In this document: one piece after another, positions 23,760-33,436 of the stretch
Position numbering within the stretch: the stretch's first letter is position 1
How the letters are laid out: every line of letters starts with the position of its first letter
DNA from: Sandaracinaceae bacterium
GTDB taxonomy: Bacteria; Myxococcota_A; Polyangia; Polyangiales; Sandaracinaceae
Length of the DNA stretch: 64,000 nucleotides
Direction: 5' to 3'
Assembly: GCA_040218145.1 (NCBI GenBank)
Contig: JAVJQK010000050.1
Span: forward strand, 186,001 to 250,000
Position numbers and translations under genes: made by a program
Notes under the pieces: generated by a model
Told to the model about the DNA's origin: nothing
What the model saw: the letters and a program-made list of their open reading frames with translations, nothing else
Database searches by the model: none

Positions 23760-23765
23760 TAGGCT
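23760..23765 (+). promoter_or_regulatory. -10 box (leaderless) for the gene at 23774
   Basis: TAGGCT ends 8 bases before ATG 23774, with no Shine-Dalgarno. Confidence 0.5.
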
Positions 23766-23773
23766 GAAGCGGC

Positions 23774-24442
23774 ATGACCTACCGAGATGACCGGCAAGCG
23801 CTGAAGGACCGGATCGCCGAGCTCGAGCGGCAGGCGGCGGGGGCGGTCTCGAAAGAGGAGCTCGAGGGGCTGCAGCGCGAGCTGCTCGAGGCGCGCGCGC
23901 GCATGGACGAGGACCGGGAGGCGCTCGAGCGGCTGCTCGCGCGGCTCGACGGCAAGCTCCCCGCGCCTCGCAAGGGGGTGACGGTCCGCGTCGCGCTGGT
24001 CACCCTCGGTTTGCTGGTCGCGGCGGGCGCGATCGTGGCCACGGGCGTCTCGCTCCTCGCCCGCGAGAAGGTGCCCGTGGTGGAGACCGCGCGCGGGCTG
24101 CCCAGCGCCCATCGCGTGGCCCCGGCCCGGGTGGAGATCGACACCGAGGTCGAAGCCCGCATGCCCACGCTCGACGGCTGCCTGCCCGAGGGGCGTCACG
24201 CGCGCATCCAGGCGCAGCTGCTCTTCCAGGGGCTCGATGGCGCCGTGCACGACGTGGAGCTGTGGAACGTCTCGGAGCACGACGGCTACCCGGCGCAGAC
24301 CGTCGATTGCCTGCGGGACGCGTTCTCGTCCCTGCGGGTGCCGCCGTTCCGGAGCGCGACGTACCGCTATCAGCTCACGCTCGAGTGGACCGGTGAGGGC
24401 CTGGCGCGCCCGCCGATCTGGGATCGGCACGCGCGCGACTGA
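23774..24442 (+). CDS. single-helix membrane protein with coiled coil
   Basis: A 222-residue protein: an N-terminal coiled coil (about residues 5-62, LKDRIAELERQAAGAVSKEE and similar heptads), one membrane helix (about 69-95, VRVALVTLGLLVAAGAIVA) and a C-terminal outer domain with two cysteines (GCLPEGRHARIQAQLLFQG; VDCLRDAFSSLRVPPF). The C-terminal part resembles the TonB/AgmX-like domain often found in myxobacterial envelope proteins, but I am not sure. It is preceded by the 42-bp repeats and converges on the M29-like gene. Confidence 0.7.
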   Translation: MTYRDDRQALKDRIAELERQAAGAVSKEELEGLQRELLEARARMDEDREALERLLARLDGKLPAPRKGVTVRVALVTLGLLVAAGAIVATGVSLLAREKVPVVETARGLPSAHRVAPARVEIDTEVEARMPTLDGCLPEGRHARIQAQLLFQGLDGAVHDVELWNVSEHDGYPAQTVDCLRDAFSSLRVPPFRSATYRYQLTLEWTGEGLARPPIWDRHARD

Positions 24443-24451
24443 TAGACGGGG

Positions 24452-25468
24452 TCAGCGGAAGAGATCGACCTCGGCCGCGAGCGCCTCCGCGTGCCGGCCC
24501 TGCTCGACGAGCGCCGTCTCGCCCGCGCGCACGTCGAGGCGCCGCCCGAAGAGGCGCAGCTGGATGGGGCACTGGTACGGCGCGCGCGTGGCGCGGTGAT
24601 GCGAGAAGCCGAGGATGATGTTCAGGCCCGGCAAGAGCGCGTCCTGCACCTCGAGGCGCGTCTCCGAGCGGATCACGTAGTTGGTGGGGAAGGCGACGAT
24701 GCCGACGCGCGTGGCGTCTGCGTGCTGCTCGGCGTACTCGCGCGCCATGGCCGCGATGTCGTCGTCGGTGCTCTCGAAGCGCACGGCGCGCCCGCGCTCG
24801 AGGTGGACGTGGAGAGGGTGCCGGCGGAGCTCGGCCGGGTCGGGGCGGATGGCGCCGAGCGCCCCGCGGTCGGCCACGAACACGCCGTCCACCGTCGCCG
24901 GGTGGAAGAGCACGCTCCCCGACGGGAGGTTGTCGGGGTTGCCGGGGCTCGGGCGCCCATCCGAGCTGAGGAGCGGGTAACGCGAGGAGACGCCGATGTG
25001 CACGTCGGTGCCCGCGGGGCTGGTGGCGTGCAGGCTGCCGGCGGCCTCGATCGCCTCCACCACGCGCGCGTTGAGCTTCGCGATGCGCAGCGGATCGGCG
25101 CGGTAGGACTGGCTGAAGAGGCGCTCGTCGATGCGGGTCAGGTGCAGGTGTCGGAGCTTCGCGCGGGACGCGACGGCGAGCACGGCCATCGAGAGCGCGG
25201 GCGGGATCCCGTGCTCGGCGCAGAGGATGGACGCGACGGCGCCGTCGAGCCGGTCGGCGAGGGCGCGGGTGGCGTCCGCCTCGCTCGATCGGGCGAGATC
25301 ACGCGCGTCGACCTCGACGGGCTCGCCCCCCGCGCGCCGGACGGCGTCACGGAAGATGGTCCGGAACCGCGCCGCTTCCCACTCGAAGAGGGCGACGCGC
25401 TCTCCCTGCTTCACCTGCAAGACGTGCTGGACGACGTTGTCGGCGCCTCGGCGCAGCTTCTCGGACAC
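24452..25468 (-). CDS. M29 aminopeptidase-like protein
   Basis: A 338-residue protein with the overall pattern of thermophilic aminopeptidase AmpT/AmpS (peptidase family M29): an N-terminal domain (VQHVLQVKQGERVALFEWEA), then NLPSGSVLFHPATVDGVFVA and GLNIILGFSHHRATRAPYQC. Family M29 enzymes are dinuclear-metal exopeptidases in which the Glu of NLPTEEV is a metal ligand; here that spot reads Ser/Gly, so activity is doubtful or different. It has no signal peptide. The start is GTG 25468 with TATCCT ending 7 bases upstream. Confidence 0.7.
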   Translation of the reverse strand: MSEKLRRGADNVVQHVLQVKQGERVALFEWEAARFRTIFRDAVRRAGGEPVEVDARDLARSSEADATRALADRLDGAVASILCAEHGIPPALSMAVLAVASRAKLRHLHLTRIDERLFSQSYRADPLRIAKLNARVVEAIEAAGSLHATSPAGTDVHIGVSSRYPLLSSDGRPSPGNPDNLPSGSVLFHPATVDGVFVADRGALGAIRPDPAELRRHPLHVHLERGRAVRFESTDDDIAAMAREYAEQHADATRVGIVAFPTNYVIRSETRLEVQDALLPGLNIILGFSHHRATRAPYQCPIQLRLFGRRLDVRAGETALVEQGRHAEALAAEVDLFR

Positions 25469-25475
25469 GTCCGCG

Positions 25476-25481
25476 AGGATA
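25476..25481 (-). promoter_or_regulatory. -10 box (leaderless) for the M29-like gene
   Basis: TATCCT on the minus strand ends 7 bases before GTG 25468. Confidence 0.5.
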
Positions 25482-25513
25482 CGTCGGCGGCGCCTTCGAC
25501 CGGAAGGCGCGAC

Positions 25514-26308
25514 TCAGAAGCGGTAGCCGATCGACAGCAGCAGCTCCGGGCTGAAGCCGTACTCGGCGATGCCGTCCGACACGTCCGACTCGATCGATCC
25601 CGCCGGGTCACCGGGGAGGTCGCGCACCTCCTGGGGCACCTCCGCGTCGACCTCGTTGCCGACCTCGTGCGTCCAGCCGAGCGCCACCCGCAGGACGAGG
25701 TGATCGTCGACGACGAAGCGCCAGCCGACGCGGCCGTGCAGGGCGTGAATGGTGATCGAGATCGGGATCTCCGTCATGCCCGGCCAGCGCAGCCGCTGCC
25801 CGGTGCCCGCCTCGATGGCCTCGGCGCTCAGCGCGGAGTCGCCCGTGAGCATCGTGTAGCCGAAGGAGAGCTCGAGCCCGACCGGGAGGGTGAAGCCGCC
25901 GCCGAGCCGGACGTTCCACGCGCCGTTGGCGATGGCCTCGTCGACGATGGGCTGGAGGTCCTCGCGGTACACGCCCGCGCCCCGGAGGATGCCCGAGGCG
26001 ACGTTCAGGTACGCGTTCGGGGTGTGCCCGCCCGCGAGGTAGAAGAAGAGCCCCGCCGGGGTGGTGAGGGTCGCCTCCGCGCCGACGGACAATGGCACGC
26101 TGGTTTGCGCGCTCAGGTCGAAGCTCCACCCGCTGGGGGTCCCGCTCGAGGGGGCCGCGGCGGCGGGCGTGTCGAGGGCGCGTCCGAGCTGGGCGTGCGC
26201 GCTCGGCGTCGCGATCCACCCGAGTCCGAGCATGAGCGCGGCGAGGGCCGCGGCGCGACCGACGCGCTCCGTCGGTCGGTGTGCCGCGCTGCGCCAGCTC
26301 CCAACCAT
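25514..26308 (-). CDS. outer-membrane beta-barrel-like protein
   Basis: A 264-residue exported protein. From ATG 26308 it has a signal peptide (VGRAAALAALMLGLGW then TPSAHA-QLG). The mature part has alternating beta-strand patterns (FYLAGGHTPNAYLNVASG; LSFGYTMLTGD; LVLRVALGWTHEV) and ends in SIGYRF, a terminal aromatic typical of outer-membrane barrels recognised by the Bam complex. No function can be given. It resembles the protein at 40065-41006 in general style. No clear promoter; TACCGC lies near the start. Confidence 0.7.
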   Translation of the reverse strand: MVGSWRSAAHRPTERVGRAAALAALMLGLGWIATPSAHAQLGRALDTPAAAAPSSGTPSGWSFDLSAQTSVPLSVGAEATLTTPAGLFFYLAGGHTPNAYLNVASGILRGAGVYREDLQPIVDEAIANGAWNVRLGGGFTLPVGLELSFGYTMLTGDSALSAEAIEAGTGQRLRWPGMTEIPISITIHALHGRVGWRFVVDDHLVLRVALGWTHEVGNEVDAEVPQEVRDLPGDPAGSIESDVSDGIAEYGFSPELLLSIGYRF

Positions 26309-26428
26309 GGCCGCGGTAGCAGCACGGCACATGCCACGGGGCCCCGCGGGTGGGTTCTGCGCGCAGCGGGTGCGCGCTGGCGCCCACGTGACGCGCACGA
26401 CGTCACGCTTGCGCGCGGGGTGGGGAGG

Positions 26429-26434
26429 TATGCT
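26429..26434 (+). promoter_or_regulatory. -10 box (leaderless) for the GNAT gene
   Basis: TATGCT ends 6 bases before ATG 26441; good match to TANNNT and no Shine-Dalgarno. Confidence 0.5.
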
Positions 26435-26440
26435 CATCGA

Positions 26441-26992
26441 ATGGACGTGCAGCTCCTGTCTCCCGATCGGTACGGCGGGCTGCTCGAATTCTTCGACCGC
26501 CCCGACCAGGGGTTTTGCTTCTGCCGTTTCTGGGAGGAGGACGTCCCCAACGAGACGTGGGTCCACGGGGAGGCGAGCGCCCACCGGGCCGCGCGCAGCG
26601 CCGCGATGGATCGGCTCGAGGGAGTCGTCGCGCTCGAGGGCGCGAGCGTCATCGGTTGGCTGCGGTTCGCGCCCGCCGCGTCGCTGACGAAGCTCCGCAC
26701 GCAGCGCCTCGAGCCGGTGGGAGACGCGGCCGCGTACGCGATCCTCTGCCTGGCCGTGGCGAGCGACGCGCGCGGCCGCGGCGTCGCCTCGGCGCTCCTC
26801 GACCACGCCATCGCCGCCCTCGAGGCGCGCGGGGTCGCCGAGATCCACGCGTACCCTCGCCCGGAGGCGGCGCTGGGTCCCGCCGAGGTTTGGACGGGGC
26901 CGCGCGCTGCCTTCGAGGCGAGGGGCTTCACGGCCGTACGTTGCGAGGGGAGGCGCTGGACGTTCACGCGCCGGGGAACGGGACGCCAGTGA
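26441..26992 (+). CDS. GNAT family N-acetyltransferase
   Basis: A 183-residue acetyltransferase. Acetyl-CoA binding motif A is clear: ILCLAVASDARGRGVASALL, with the R-G-R-G-V-A pattern. The N-terminus (FDRPDQGFCFCRFWEED) is of the group seen in many uncharacterised GNATs that begin with a Cys-containing CRFW-like motif. The acceptor substrate is unknown. ATG 26441 is chosen from the -10 box 6 bases upstream. Its last 29 bases overlap the end of the sigma-factor gene on the other strand. Confidence 0.88.
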   Translation: MDVQLLSPDRYGGLLEFFDRPDQGFCFCRFWEEDVPNETWVHGEASAHRAARSAAMDRLEGVVALEGASVIGWLRFAPAASLTKLRTQRLEPVGDAAAYAILCLAVASDARGRGVASALLDHAIAALEARGVAEIHAYPRPEAALGPAEVWTGPRAAFEARGFTAVRCEGRRWTFTRRGTGRQ

Positions 26993-27893
26993 GCTTGCGT
27001 TCGTTCACCGTGGTCCAGATTCGATCGATGCGGCCCTGCGCGTCGAGGTGGAGGCTGACCGTGGCGCGCGGCGCGTAGCGCCCGCTCTCGGCGTACACGG
27101 CCATCAGGGCCGGCAGCCCGTTCAGCTCGCGGATGGCGACGCGCTCGGGGAGGCGGCCGACGGCCGCGATGTTCCGGTAGAGCTCGAGCACCTGCTCACG
27201 GCCCGCGACGGGGCGCACCGCCGCGATGTAGTCGCCGCCGCCGTCGTGCACGGTGAGGACGTCCTCGGAGAGCAGGTCCACGACCGCGGCGGGGTCGGCG
27301 CGGCTCAGCGCGAGCGTGAGCCGCTGCAGCGCCTCGCCCACCTTCGCCGCGAGCTCCGGGGTGATCGGGCGCCGGCTCTGGTCGTAGCCCTCGAGCGCTT
27401 TGCGCGCGCGGTGCAGGAGGACGCGCGCGTTCTCGGGCGAGACGTCGAGCGCCTCCGCGGTCTCGGGCCCCGTCAGCCCCATGACGTCGCGCAGCACGAG
27501 GGTGGCGCGCTGGCGTGGGTCGAGCGCCTCGAGCGCGATCAGGAACGCGAGCGACGCGCTCTCCACGAGGTCGTAGCGCGCGTCGGGGCCGGGCTCGAGA
27601 TCCCGGACGACCTTCTCGGTCTCGATCGGGCCCGGCAGCCACGGGCCGAAGTACTTCTCGCGGCGGCGCTTGCGGAGCGCGTCGATGCAGAGGCGCGTGG
27701 CCACGGTGACGAGCCACGGGCGCAGCGGCGCGGCGGTGTCCTTCGGAGGCCGCTCGAGCGCGCGTCGGAAGGTGTCCTGGACGAGGTCGTCCGCGTCGGC
27801 GGCGGAGCCGAGCATGCGATAGCAGAGCCCGAAGAGGGCCTGGCGGTGCTGGTCGAGCTCCGTGGCGAGCTGAGACATGGCGTGGGCGATCAT
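26964..27893 (-). CDS. ECF41-type RNA polymerase sigma factor with SnoaL-like domain
   Basis: A 309-residue extracytoplasmic-function sigma factor. Region 2 is ALFGLCYRMLGSAADADDLV and region 4 is VMGLTGPETAEALDVSPENA; a fused C-terminal SnoaL-like domain follows (about residues 195-300). Two ECF41 signatures are present: WLPGP (family WLPEP) in the linker and DGGG in the SnoaL-like domain. In ECF41 proteins the extension replaces a separate anti-sigma factor. Start ATG 27893 has AGGAAGG upstream. ECF41 genes usually sit beside carboxymuconolactone decarboxylase, oxidoreductase or epimerase genes that they control; here a FAD oxidoreductase is divergent and has a matching promoter. Confidence 0.9.
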   Translation of the reverse strand: MIAHAMSQLATELDQHRQALFGLCYRMLGSAADADDLVQDTFRRALERPPKDTAAPLRPWLVTVATRLCIDALRKRRREKYFGPWLPGPIETEKVVRDLEPGPDARYDLVESASLAFLIALEALDPRQRATLVLRDVMGLTGPETAEALDVSPENARVLLHRARKALEGYDQSRRPITPELAAKVGEALQRLTLALSRADPAAVVDLLSEDVLTVHDGGGDYIAAVRPVAGREQVLELYRNIAAVGRLPERVAIRELNGLPALMAVYAESGRYAPRATVSLHLDAQGRIDRIWTTVNERKLTGVPFPGA

Positions 27894-27894
27894 C

Positions 27895-27918
27895 GTGACA
27901 CCTTCCTGCGGGTGTCAC
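27895..27918. repeat. inverted repeat GTGACACC / GGTGTCAC
   Basis: Perfect eight-base arms (27895-27902 and 27911-27918) with an 8-base spacer, between the sigma factor and the divergent oxidoreductase. It contains the ECF41 -35 core TGTCAC on both strands and may serve as a two-way promoter element or operator. Confidence 0.6.
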
Positions 27919-27939
27919 GAGCGGCGGTCGCGGACCGTT
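27913..27939 (+). promoter_or_regulatory. predicted ECF41 promoter for the FAD oxidoreductase
   Basis: TGTCACG (27913-27919), a 16-base spacer, then CGTT (27936-27939). The published ECF41 consensus is TGTCACA, 16 bases, CGTC, so only two positions differ. It points at the oxidoreductase gene, 54 bases before its ATG. Confidence 0.65.
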
Positions 27940-27992
27940 ACGCGTAACGGACGAGCGCGCGGGGTCGTGGTGTCTTCATGAGGAGGAGACAC

Positions 27993-29252
27993 ATGACGAG
28001 AGCGATCGTGATCGGAGGCGGGCCCGCGGGGCTGGCGGCGGCGGTCGCGCTGGCGTCGGAGGGCGTGAGCGTGACGGTGCTGGAGGCGGACCGGGAGCTC
28101 GGCGGCCGAGCGCGCCACTGGGAAGGTGACGGCTACCGGATCAACCTCGGGCCGCACGCGCTGTATCCGCAGGCGGAGCGCAGCCTGAACGGCCTCGGCG
28201 TGGAGGTCACCGGACGGACGCCGAACCAGGACCTGACCTTCGAGCTGGACGGGCGAACGCACCCGATCCCGTCCGGGCCGCTCTCGCTCCTGTCGAGCGG
28301 CGCGTTCTCGCTGGCCGAGAAGATGCGCCTCGCGCGCCTGTTCGCGTCGATCGGCAAGCCCCCGACAGCGTCGCTGGCGACGCAGACCGTGGCCGAGTGG
28401 CTCGACGGACTGGGCCTGACCGGCGGCGCGCGCCGGTTCGCGGAGGCGGGGGTGCGGATCGCCACCTACGCGAACGCGCCCGAGCGTCTGAGCGCGGCGG
28501 TCGCGGTGCGGCAGCTCGGCAGCGCGCAGGTGCGCTACGTCGACGGCGGGTGGGGCGGCATCGTCGACGCGCTCGCGCGCCGCGCGGAGGGGCTGGGCGT
28601 CACGATCCGCACGCGCGCGAAGGTCCGCTCGGTCGAGCCAGGCGCTGTCCAGCTCGAAGGCGAGGCGCTGGCGTGTGACGCGGTCGTGCTGGCCGTCGGG
28701 CCCAAGCGCGCCGTCTCGCTCCTCGGCGCGCACGCGCCCGCGAGCCTGCGCGCGTTCGCCGAAGAGGCGGCGCCGGTGCGCGCGTCACACCTGGACGTCG
28801 CGCTCCGGGCGCTCCCCCGCGCGCGGCCCTCGCTCGTGCTCGGCGCCGATCGCCCGCTCTACGCGTCGGTTCACTCGTCCTACGCGGAGGTCGCCCCCGA
28901 GGGCGGCGCGGTGATCCACCTCGCGCGCTACCTCGCGCCGGATGAGCGGGTCGATCCCGCCGCGGCCCGGCGTGAGCTGGAGGCAGTGCTCGAGCAGATC
29001 CAGCCCGGCTGGCGCGGTCACCTCGTGCACGCGCGCTTCGCCCCCGCGTCCCTGGTGATGCACGCGCTGCCGGAGGCGCGCTCGGGGGGCGTCGCGGGCC
29101 GGCCGGCCGCGCTCGTCACGCCGGGCGTGGCCGTCGCGGGAGACTGGGTCGGCGACACGGGCCTCCTGCTCGAGGCGTCGCTCGCCAGCGCCCTCGCTGC
29201 GGCGCACGCCGTGATGCCGCTGTCGGTGAGCGAGCCGCGCGCGGCCGTGTAG
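27993..29252 (+). CDS. FAD-dependent oxidoreductase, phytoene-desaturase/amine-oxidase-like
   Basis: A 419-residue flavoprotein. The dinucleotide-binding motif is AIVIGGGPAGLAAAVALA at the N-terminus, continued by TVLEADRELGGRARH, and the C-terminal FAD contact is VAVAGDWVGDTGLLLEASLA. This is the layout of NAD(P)/FAD-dependent proteins of the amine oxidase/desaturase group; the substrate is unknown. I start at ATG 27993 because the strong Shine-Dalgarno AGGAGGAG lies 6 bases upstream; an ATG at 27978 is part of the leader. It is divergent from the ECF41 gene and is its likely target. It ends next to the stop of the small lipoprotein gene on the other strand. Confidence 0.88.
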   Translation: MTRAIVIGGGPAGLAAAVALASEGVSVTVLEADRELGGRARHWEGDGYRINLGPHALYPQAERSLNGLGVEVTGRTPNQDLTFELDGRTHPIPSGPLSLLSSGAFSLAEKMRLARLFASIGKPPTASLATQTVAEWLDGLGLTGGARRFAEAGVRIATYANAPERLSAAVAVRQLGSAQVRYVDGGWGGIVDALARRAEGLGVTIRTRAKVRSVEPGAVQLEGEALACDAVVLAVGPKRAVSLLGAHAPASLRAFAEEAAPVRASHLDVALRALPRARPSLVLGADRPLYASVHSSYAEVAPEGGAVIHLARYLAPDERVDPAAARRELEAVLEQIQPGWRGHLVHARFAPASLVMHALPEARSGGVAGRPAALVTPGVAVAGDWVGDTGLLLEASLASALAAAHAVMPLSVSEPRAAV

Positions 29253-29588
29253 CTACATCCCGGAGTCCATGAGCACGATGCCGCAGGATCCGCCGGAGCA
29301 CGGGCCGCCGCACACGTTGCCGCACGCGCCGCAGTTCATCGCGTCGGTGTCGGTGTCGACGCAGCTGTCGTCGCAGCACGCCTCGCTGCCCTGGCAGACG
29401 TCGGCGCCGCAGGTCTCGTCGCCCGCGCAGAGGCAGGCCTCGAAGGCGGTGCCGTCGTCGTTGCAGCGCTGTCCGCCCATGCAGCCACCGGCCCCGGTGC
29501 ACGCCCTGCTCTCGCCAGGCACGCAGACTTGGCTGTCGCACCCCACGAGCGAGAGGAACAGCAGCCCGACCATCGACAGGACCTTCAT
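29253..29588 (-). CDS. small Cys-rich lipoprotein
   Basis: A 111-residue lipoprotein with signal MKVLSMVGLLFLSLVGC (lipobox SLVGC). The mature part has 19 or so cysteines, including one copy of the CVDTDTDAMNCGACGNVC repeat found many times in the proteins at 42777 and 49685, here with a Gly/Ser/Cys-rich end. Start ATG 29588 gives the signal peptide; the longer frame does not. Likely a surface protein held by disulfides; function unknown. Its stop codon is directly against the stop of the oxidoreductase gene. Confidence 0.75.
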   Translation of the reverse strand: MKVLSMVGLLFLSLVGCDSQVCVPGESRACTGAGGCMGGQRCNDDGTAFEACLCAGDETCGADVCQGSEACCDDSCVDTDTDAMNCGACGNVCGGPCSGGSCGIVLMDSGM

Positions 29589-29650
29589 GGGCCCGAGACT
29601 GATTCGCTGGCGAGTGGCGATCAAGCCGTCCGCATCGCATACCCGCCAAC

Positions 29651-30595
29651 ATGTGGTTTGGACGAGATCAGGACTCCGCGTACGACCTCGAGGCGAAGGC
29701 GCACGGGCTGCTCGACGCGGGGCGGACCGACGAGGCGCGGGCCATCGCCGAGCAGCTCCTGTCGATGGGCTGGTCGGGCGGCTTCGAGGTCAAGGCGCTC
29801 GCGCAGCAGCAGGCGGGGGAGCTGCCGGGCGCGATCGCGACGCTCGAGGAGGCGGTCTCGAAGGTGCCGAACCTCTGGCACCTCTGGCAGCTCCTCGGGA
29901 ACCTGCGCTCGGACGCGGGTGACCTCGACGGAGCGCTCGAGGCGATGAACCAGGCGCTCGGGTGTGAAGCGGTGAGCGAGCCCGCGCTGCGCTTCAACCG
30001 CGCGATCGTGCAGCACCGCCGCGGCGAGCCGGGCAAGGCGCTCGACGACCTCGAGATGATCATGGCGCTGCCGCGCCCGCCCGAGTTCGCGGAGGACGTG
30101 CTCTCGCTCGCCGCGCGCTGCCTGTCGGAGCTCGGGCGAGCCGAGGACGGGCTGACGCTGGTGGAGAGCGCGCTCGAGGCGTGCGCCGAAGACGACCCGC
30201 GCCGGCCGCGGCTCGAGGGGGAGCGGGCGGTGGCGCTCGACCGGCTCGGGCGCGATCCGTCGGAGAGCTTCGCGGCCGCGAGCGAGGCGGGCGTGGCGAC
30301 GCAGGATCTGCTCGCGCTCCGACGCCGCCTGCATCCGGCGAGCTGCAGCGCGCCGAAGCGCTTCCGGCTCGTGACGCAGTCGCCGATGGACCACCCGGAG
30401 ATCAAAGGCTGCTTCCGCATCTCCGACGTGGTGGCGGACGACGAGGCGCAGGCGCTGGCGCTCGCCGCGGACACATTGCCCGTCGGGGCGCGCGACGGCG
30501 CGGCGATCGAGGAGTCGGCGGTGATCGAGGAGTCGACCGAGCTCGAGCCCGGCGTGCACGCGGCGAGCGGGCTGATCTACTTCGGCGACGAATAG
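29651..30595 (+). CDS. TPR-like repeat protein
   Basis: A 314-residue soluble protein. Residues 10 to about 210 are helical pairs in TPR spacing: EARAIAEQLLSMGWSG, QQAGELPGAIATLEEAVSKV, LLGNLRSDAGDLDGALEAMN, RRGEPGKALDDLEMIM, ELGRAEDGLTLVESALEA. The last 100 residues form a separate domain (FRLVTQSPMDHPEIKGCFRI) rich in acidic residues. TPR proteins act as binding scaffolds; the partner is unknown. CATACC lies 7 bases before ATG 29651, a weak leaderless-type box. Its stop codon is inside the inverted repeat that follows. Confidence 0.75.
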   Translation: MWFGRDQDSAYDLEAKAHGLLDAGRTDEARAIAEQLLSMGWSGGFEVKALAQQQAGELPGAIATLEEAVSKVPNLWHLWQLLGNLRSDAGDLDGALEAMNQALGCEAVSEPALRFNRAIVQHRRGEPGKALDDLEMIMALPRPPEFAEDVLSLAARCLSELGRAEDGLTLVESALEACAEDDPRRPRLEGERAVALDRLGRDPSESFAAASEAGVATQDLLALRRRLHPASCSAPKRFRLVTQSPMDHPEIKGCFRISDVVADDEAQALALAADTLPVGARDGAAIEESAVIEESTELEPGVHAASGLIYFGDE

Positions 30596-30669
30596 GATTC
30601 GGGGACGATCCTATTCATCTATTCAAACTGTCTGCCGGGGAGTTTGAATGAATGAATAGGATCGTCCCC
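30591..30669. repeat. AT-rich palindromic intergenic element
   Basis: Two 29-base arms (30601-30629 and 30641-30669) pair with only two mismatches around an 11-base loop. Arms run GGGGACGATCCTATTCAT inward to TTCAAACT. A further AATAGGAT copy overlaps the stop codon of the TPR gene (30591-30598) and pairs with 30608-30615. At roughly 45% GC it stands out sharply from its surroundings. Confidence 0.9.
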
Positions 30670-30745
30670 TGGGGTCACCCTGGGGTCATCGCGCGAATCA
30701 GGGCAGGGGCAAGGGCACGGGCACGGGCAAGGGGATCATCGAGCG

Positions 30746-31996
<1,251 letters not shown>

Positions 31997-32048
31997 GACT
32001 GTCTCCTGAATCCCCCGGGAATGGATCTCTACGGCCCGCCGCTCGGCG

Positions 32049-33218
32049 TCACCAGCCCATGATCTTGGCGATCATGTATTTCATCACCTCGCTCGTGCCG
32101 CCGCCGATGCGGAACAGGCGCTGATCGCGCCACGCCCGCGCGACCCAGAGCTCCTCGAGGTAGCCCATGCCGCCGTGGAACTGCAGGCAGCTGTCCATCA
32201 CCTCGTTCGCGACGTCGCCCACGAAGAGCTTGCACATCGCGATCTTCTTCACGGTCTCCATGGAGATCGCGCTCCGCTGCACGTAGCGCTCGTCGTTGAA
32301 GTCCGCGACCGTGTCATAGCAAAGCGAGTGGGCGGCCTCGACCTTGGTGTAGAGGTCGGCGAAGGTGTGCTTCCAGACCTCGCGGCTCATGATCGGCTTG
32401 CCGAACGCCTTGCGCTCGCGGCCATACGCGACGGAGCGGTCGAGCGCGCGGCGCGCGCCGGCGAGGGTGCTCGTGGCGCCGATGAGCCGCTCCGACTGGA
32501 AGTTCTGCATGAGGTACGAGAAGCCCTTGCCCTCCTCGCCGAGCAGGTAGCGCTTGGGGATCCGGCAGTCCTCGAAGAAGAGCTCCGCGGTGTCCGACGC
32601 GTGGTTGCCGATCTTCTCGAGCTTCTTGCTGACCGCGAAGCCCTTCGTGTCGGTCGGGAACAGCAGGATCGAGATGCCGCCGTAGCCCGCGTCGGGATCG
32701 GTCTTGACCAGCAGGGTGATGAAGTCCGCGCGCGTGCCGTTCGTGATGTACGTCTTGCTGCCGTTGATGACGTAGTCGTCGCCGTCCTTCTTCGCGGTGG
32801 TGCGGATGCCCGCGACGTCCGAGCCCGCGCCCGGCTCGCTCACCCCGAGGGCGGCGATGCGATCCCCCGCGAGGGCGGGCTTCAGGAACTCTTCTTTCTG
32901 CTCCTTCGTGCCCAGCTCGTTGATGCACGGCGTGGCCATGTCGCTCTGGACGAGCAGGCCCATCGTCACCCCGGCCGTCTCGGAGCGGATCAGCTCCTCG
33001 CTCTTGACCACGCTGAACCAGTAGTCGCCGCCGCCGCCGCCCACGTCTTCGGGGTAGTGCGCGCCGAGGATCCCCAGCTCACCGGCCTTCTTGAAGACCC
33101 AGTTCGGGAAGTTGCGGTCCCTCTCCCACTCGTCGGCGTGCGGGGCCAGTTCCTTCTCGGCGAACTGACGCACCTGCTTTCGGAACAGGTCGTGCTCTTC
33201 GGAATACGGACTCGGCAT
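32049..33218 (-). CDS. acyl-CoA dehydrogenase, isovaleryl/long-chain type
   Basis: A 389-residue FAD acyl-CoA dehydrogenase. Motifs: [50 protein letters not shown]. The usual Glu in YEGTSE is Gly here (RIGGGTSEV), while a Glu is present in SERL earlier, the catalytic position used by isovaleryl-CoA and long-chain dehydrogenases. So it likely belongs to that group and introduces the 2,3-double bond in branched-chain or long-chain acyl-CoA. Start ATG 33218 has GGGAGGGAG upstream; the longer frame from 33248 runs across it. It heads an operon with the thiolase. Confidence 0.92.
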   Translation of the reverse strand: MPSPYSEEHDLFRKQVRQFAEKELAPHADEWERDRNFPNWVFKKAGELGILGAHYPEDVGGGGGDYWFSVVKSEELIRSETAGVTMGLLVQSDMATPCINELGTKEQKEEFLKPALAGDRIAALGVSEPGAGSDVAGIRTTAKKDGDDYVINGSKTYITNGTRADFITLLVKTDPDAGYGGISILLFPTDTKGFAVSKKLEKIGNHASDTAELFFEDCRIPKRYLLGEEGKGFSYLMQNFQSERLIGATSTLAGARRALDRSVAYGRERKAFGKPIMSREVWKHTFADLYTKVEAAHSLCYDTVADFNDERYVQRSAISMETVKKIAMCKLFVGDVANEVMDSCLQFHGGMGYLEELWVARAWRDQRLFRIGGGTSEVMKYMIAKIMGW

Positions 33219-33253
33219 CTCTGGCTCCCTCCCACCCTGAATGCCCATTCATT

Positions 33254-33282
33254 TATCCGGTTCGGCGACCCACCGCAACACG
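33254..33282 (-). promoter_or_regulatory. candidate sigma-70 type promoter of the beta-oxidation operon
   Basis: On the minus strand TTGCGG, then 17 bases, then TAAATG, about 35 bases upstream of the dehydrogenase ATG. Moderate match; positions are approximate. Confidence 0.35.
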
Positions 33283-33423
33283 CGCCGCGCGTCGGAGGTC
33301 GGGGCGGGAGCTCGACCGCGCGCACCGGCGGGGTGAACGTGCGCCACTCGGACGCCGTAAGCGCTCGTAATCACGAGGCTCTGGGTGCCCCGTGGCGCGA
33401 GCTGTGCCCTCGGGCGCGCCGCC

Positions 33424-33429
33424 TAGACT
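33424..33429 (+). promoter_or_regulatory. -10 box (leaderless) for the giant Kelch gene
   Basis: TAGACT ends 7 bases before ATG 33437; no Shine-Dalgarno. It decides the start of the gene. Confidence 0.55.
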
Positions 33430-33436
33430 GAGGCGC

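Noticed and set aside
29253-29624. Longer N-terminus for the small Cys-rich lipoprotein
   Set aside because: The extra 12 residues precede a perfect lipoprotein signal and would disrupt it.
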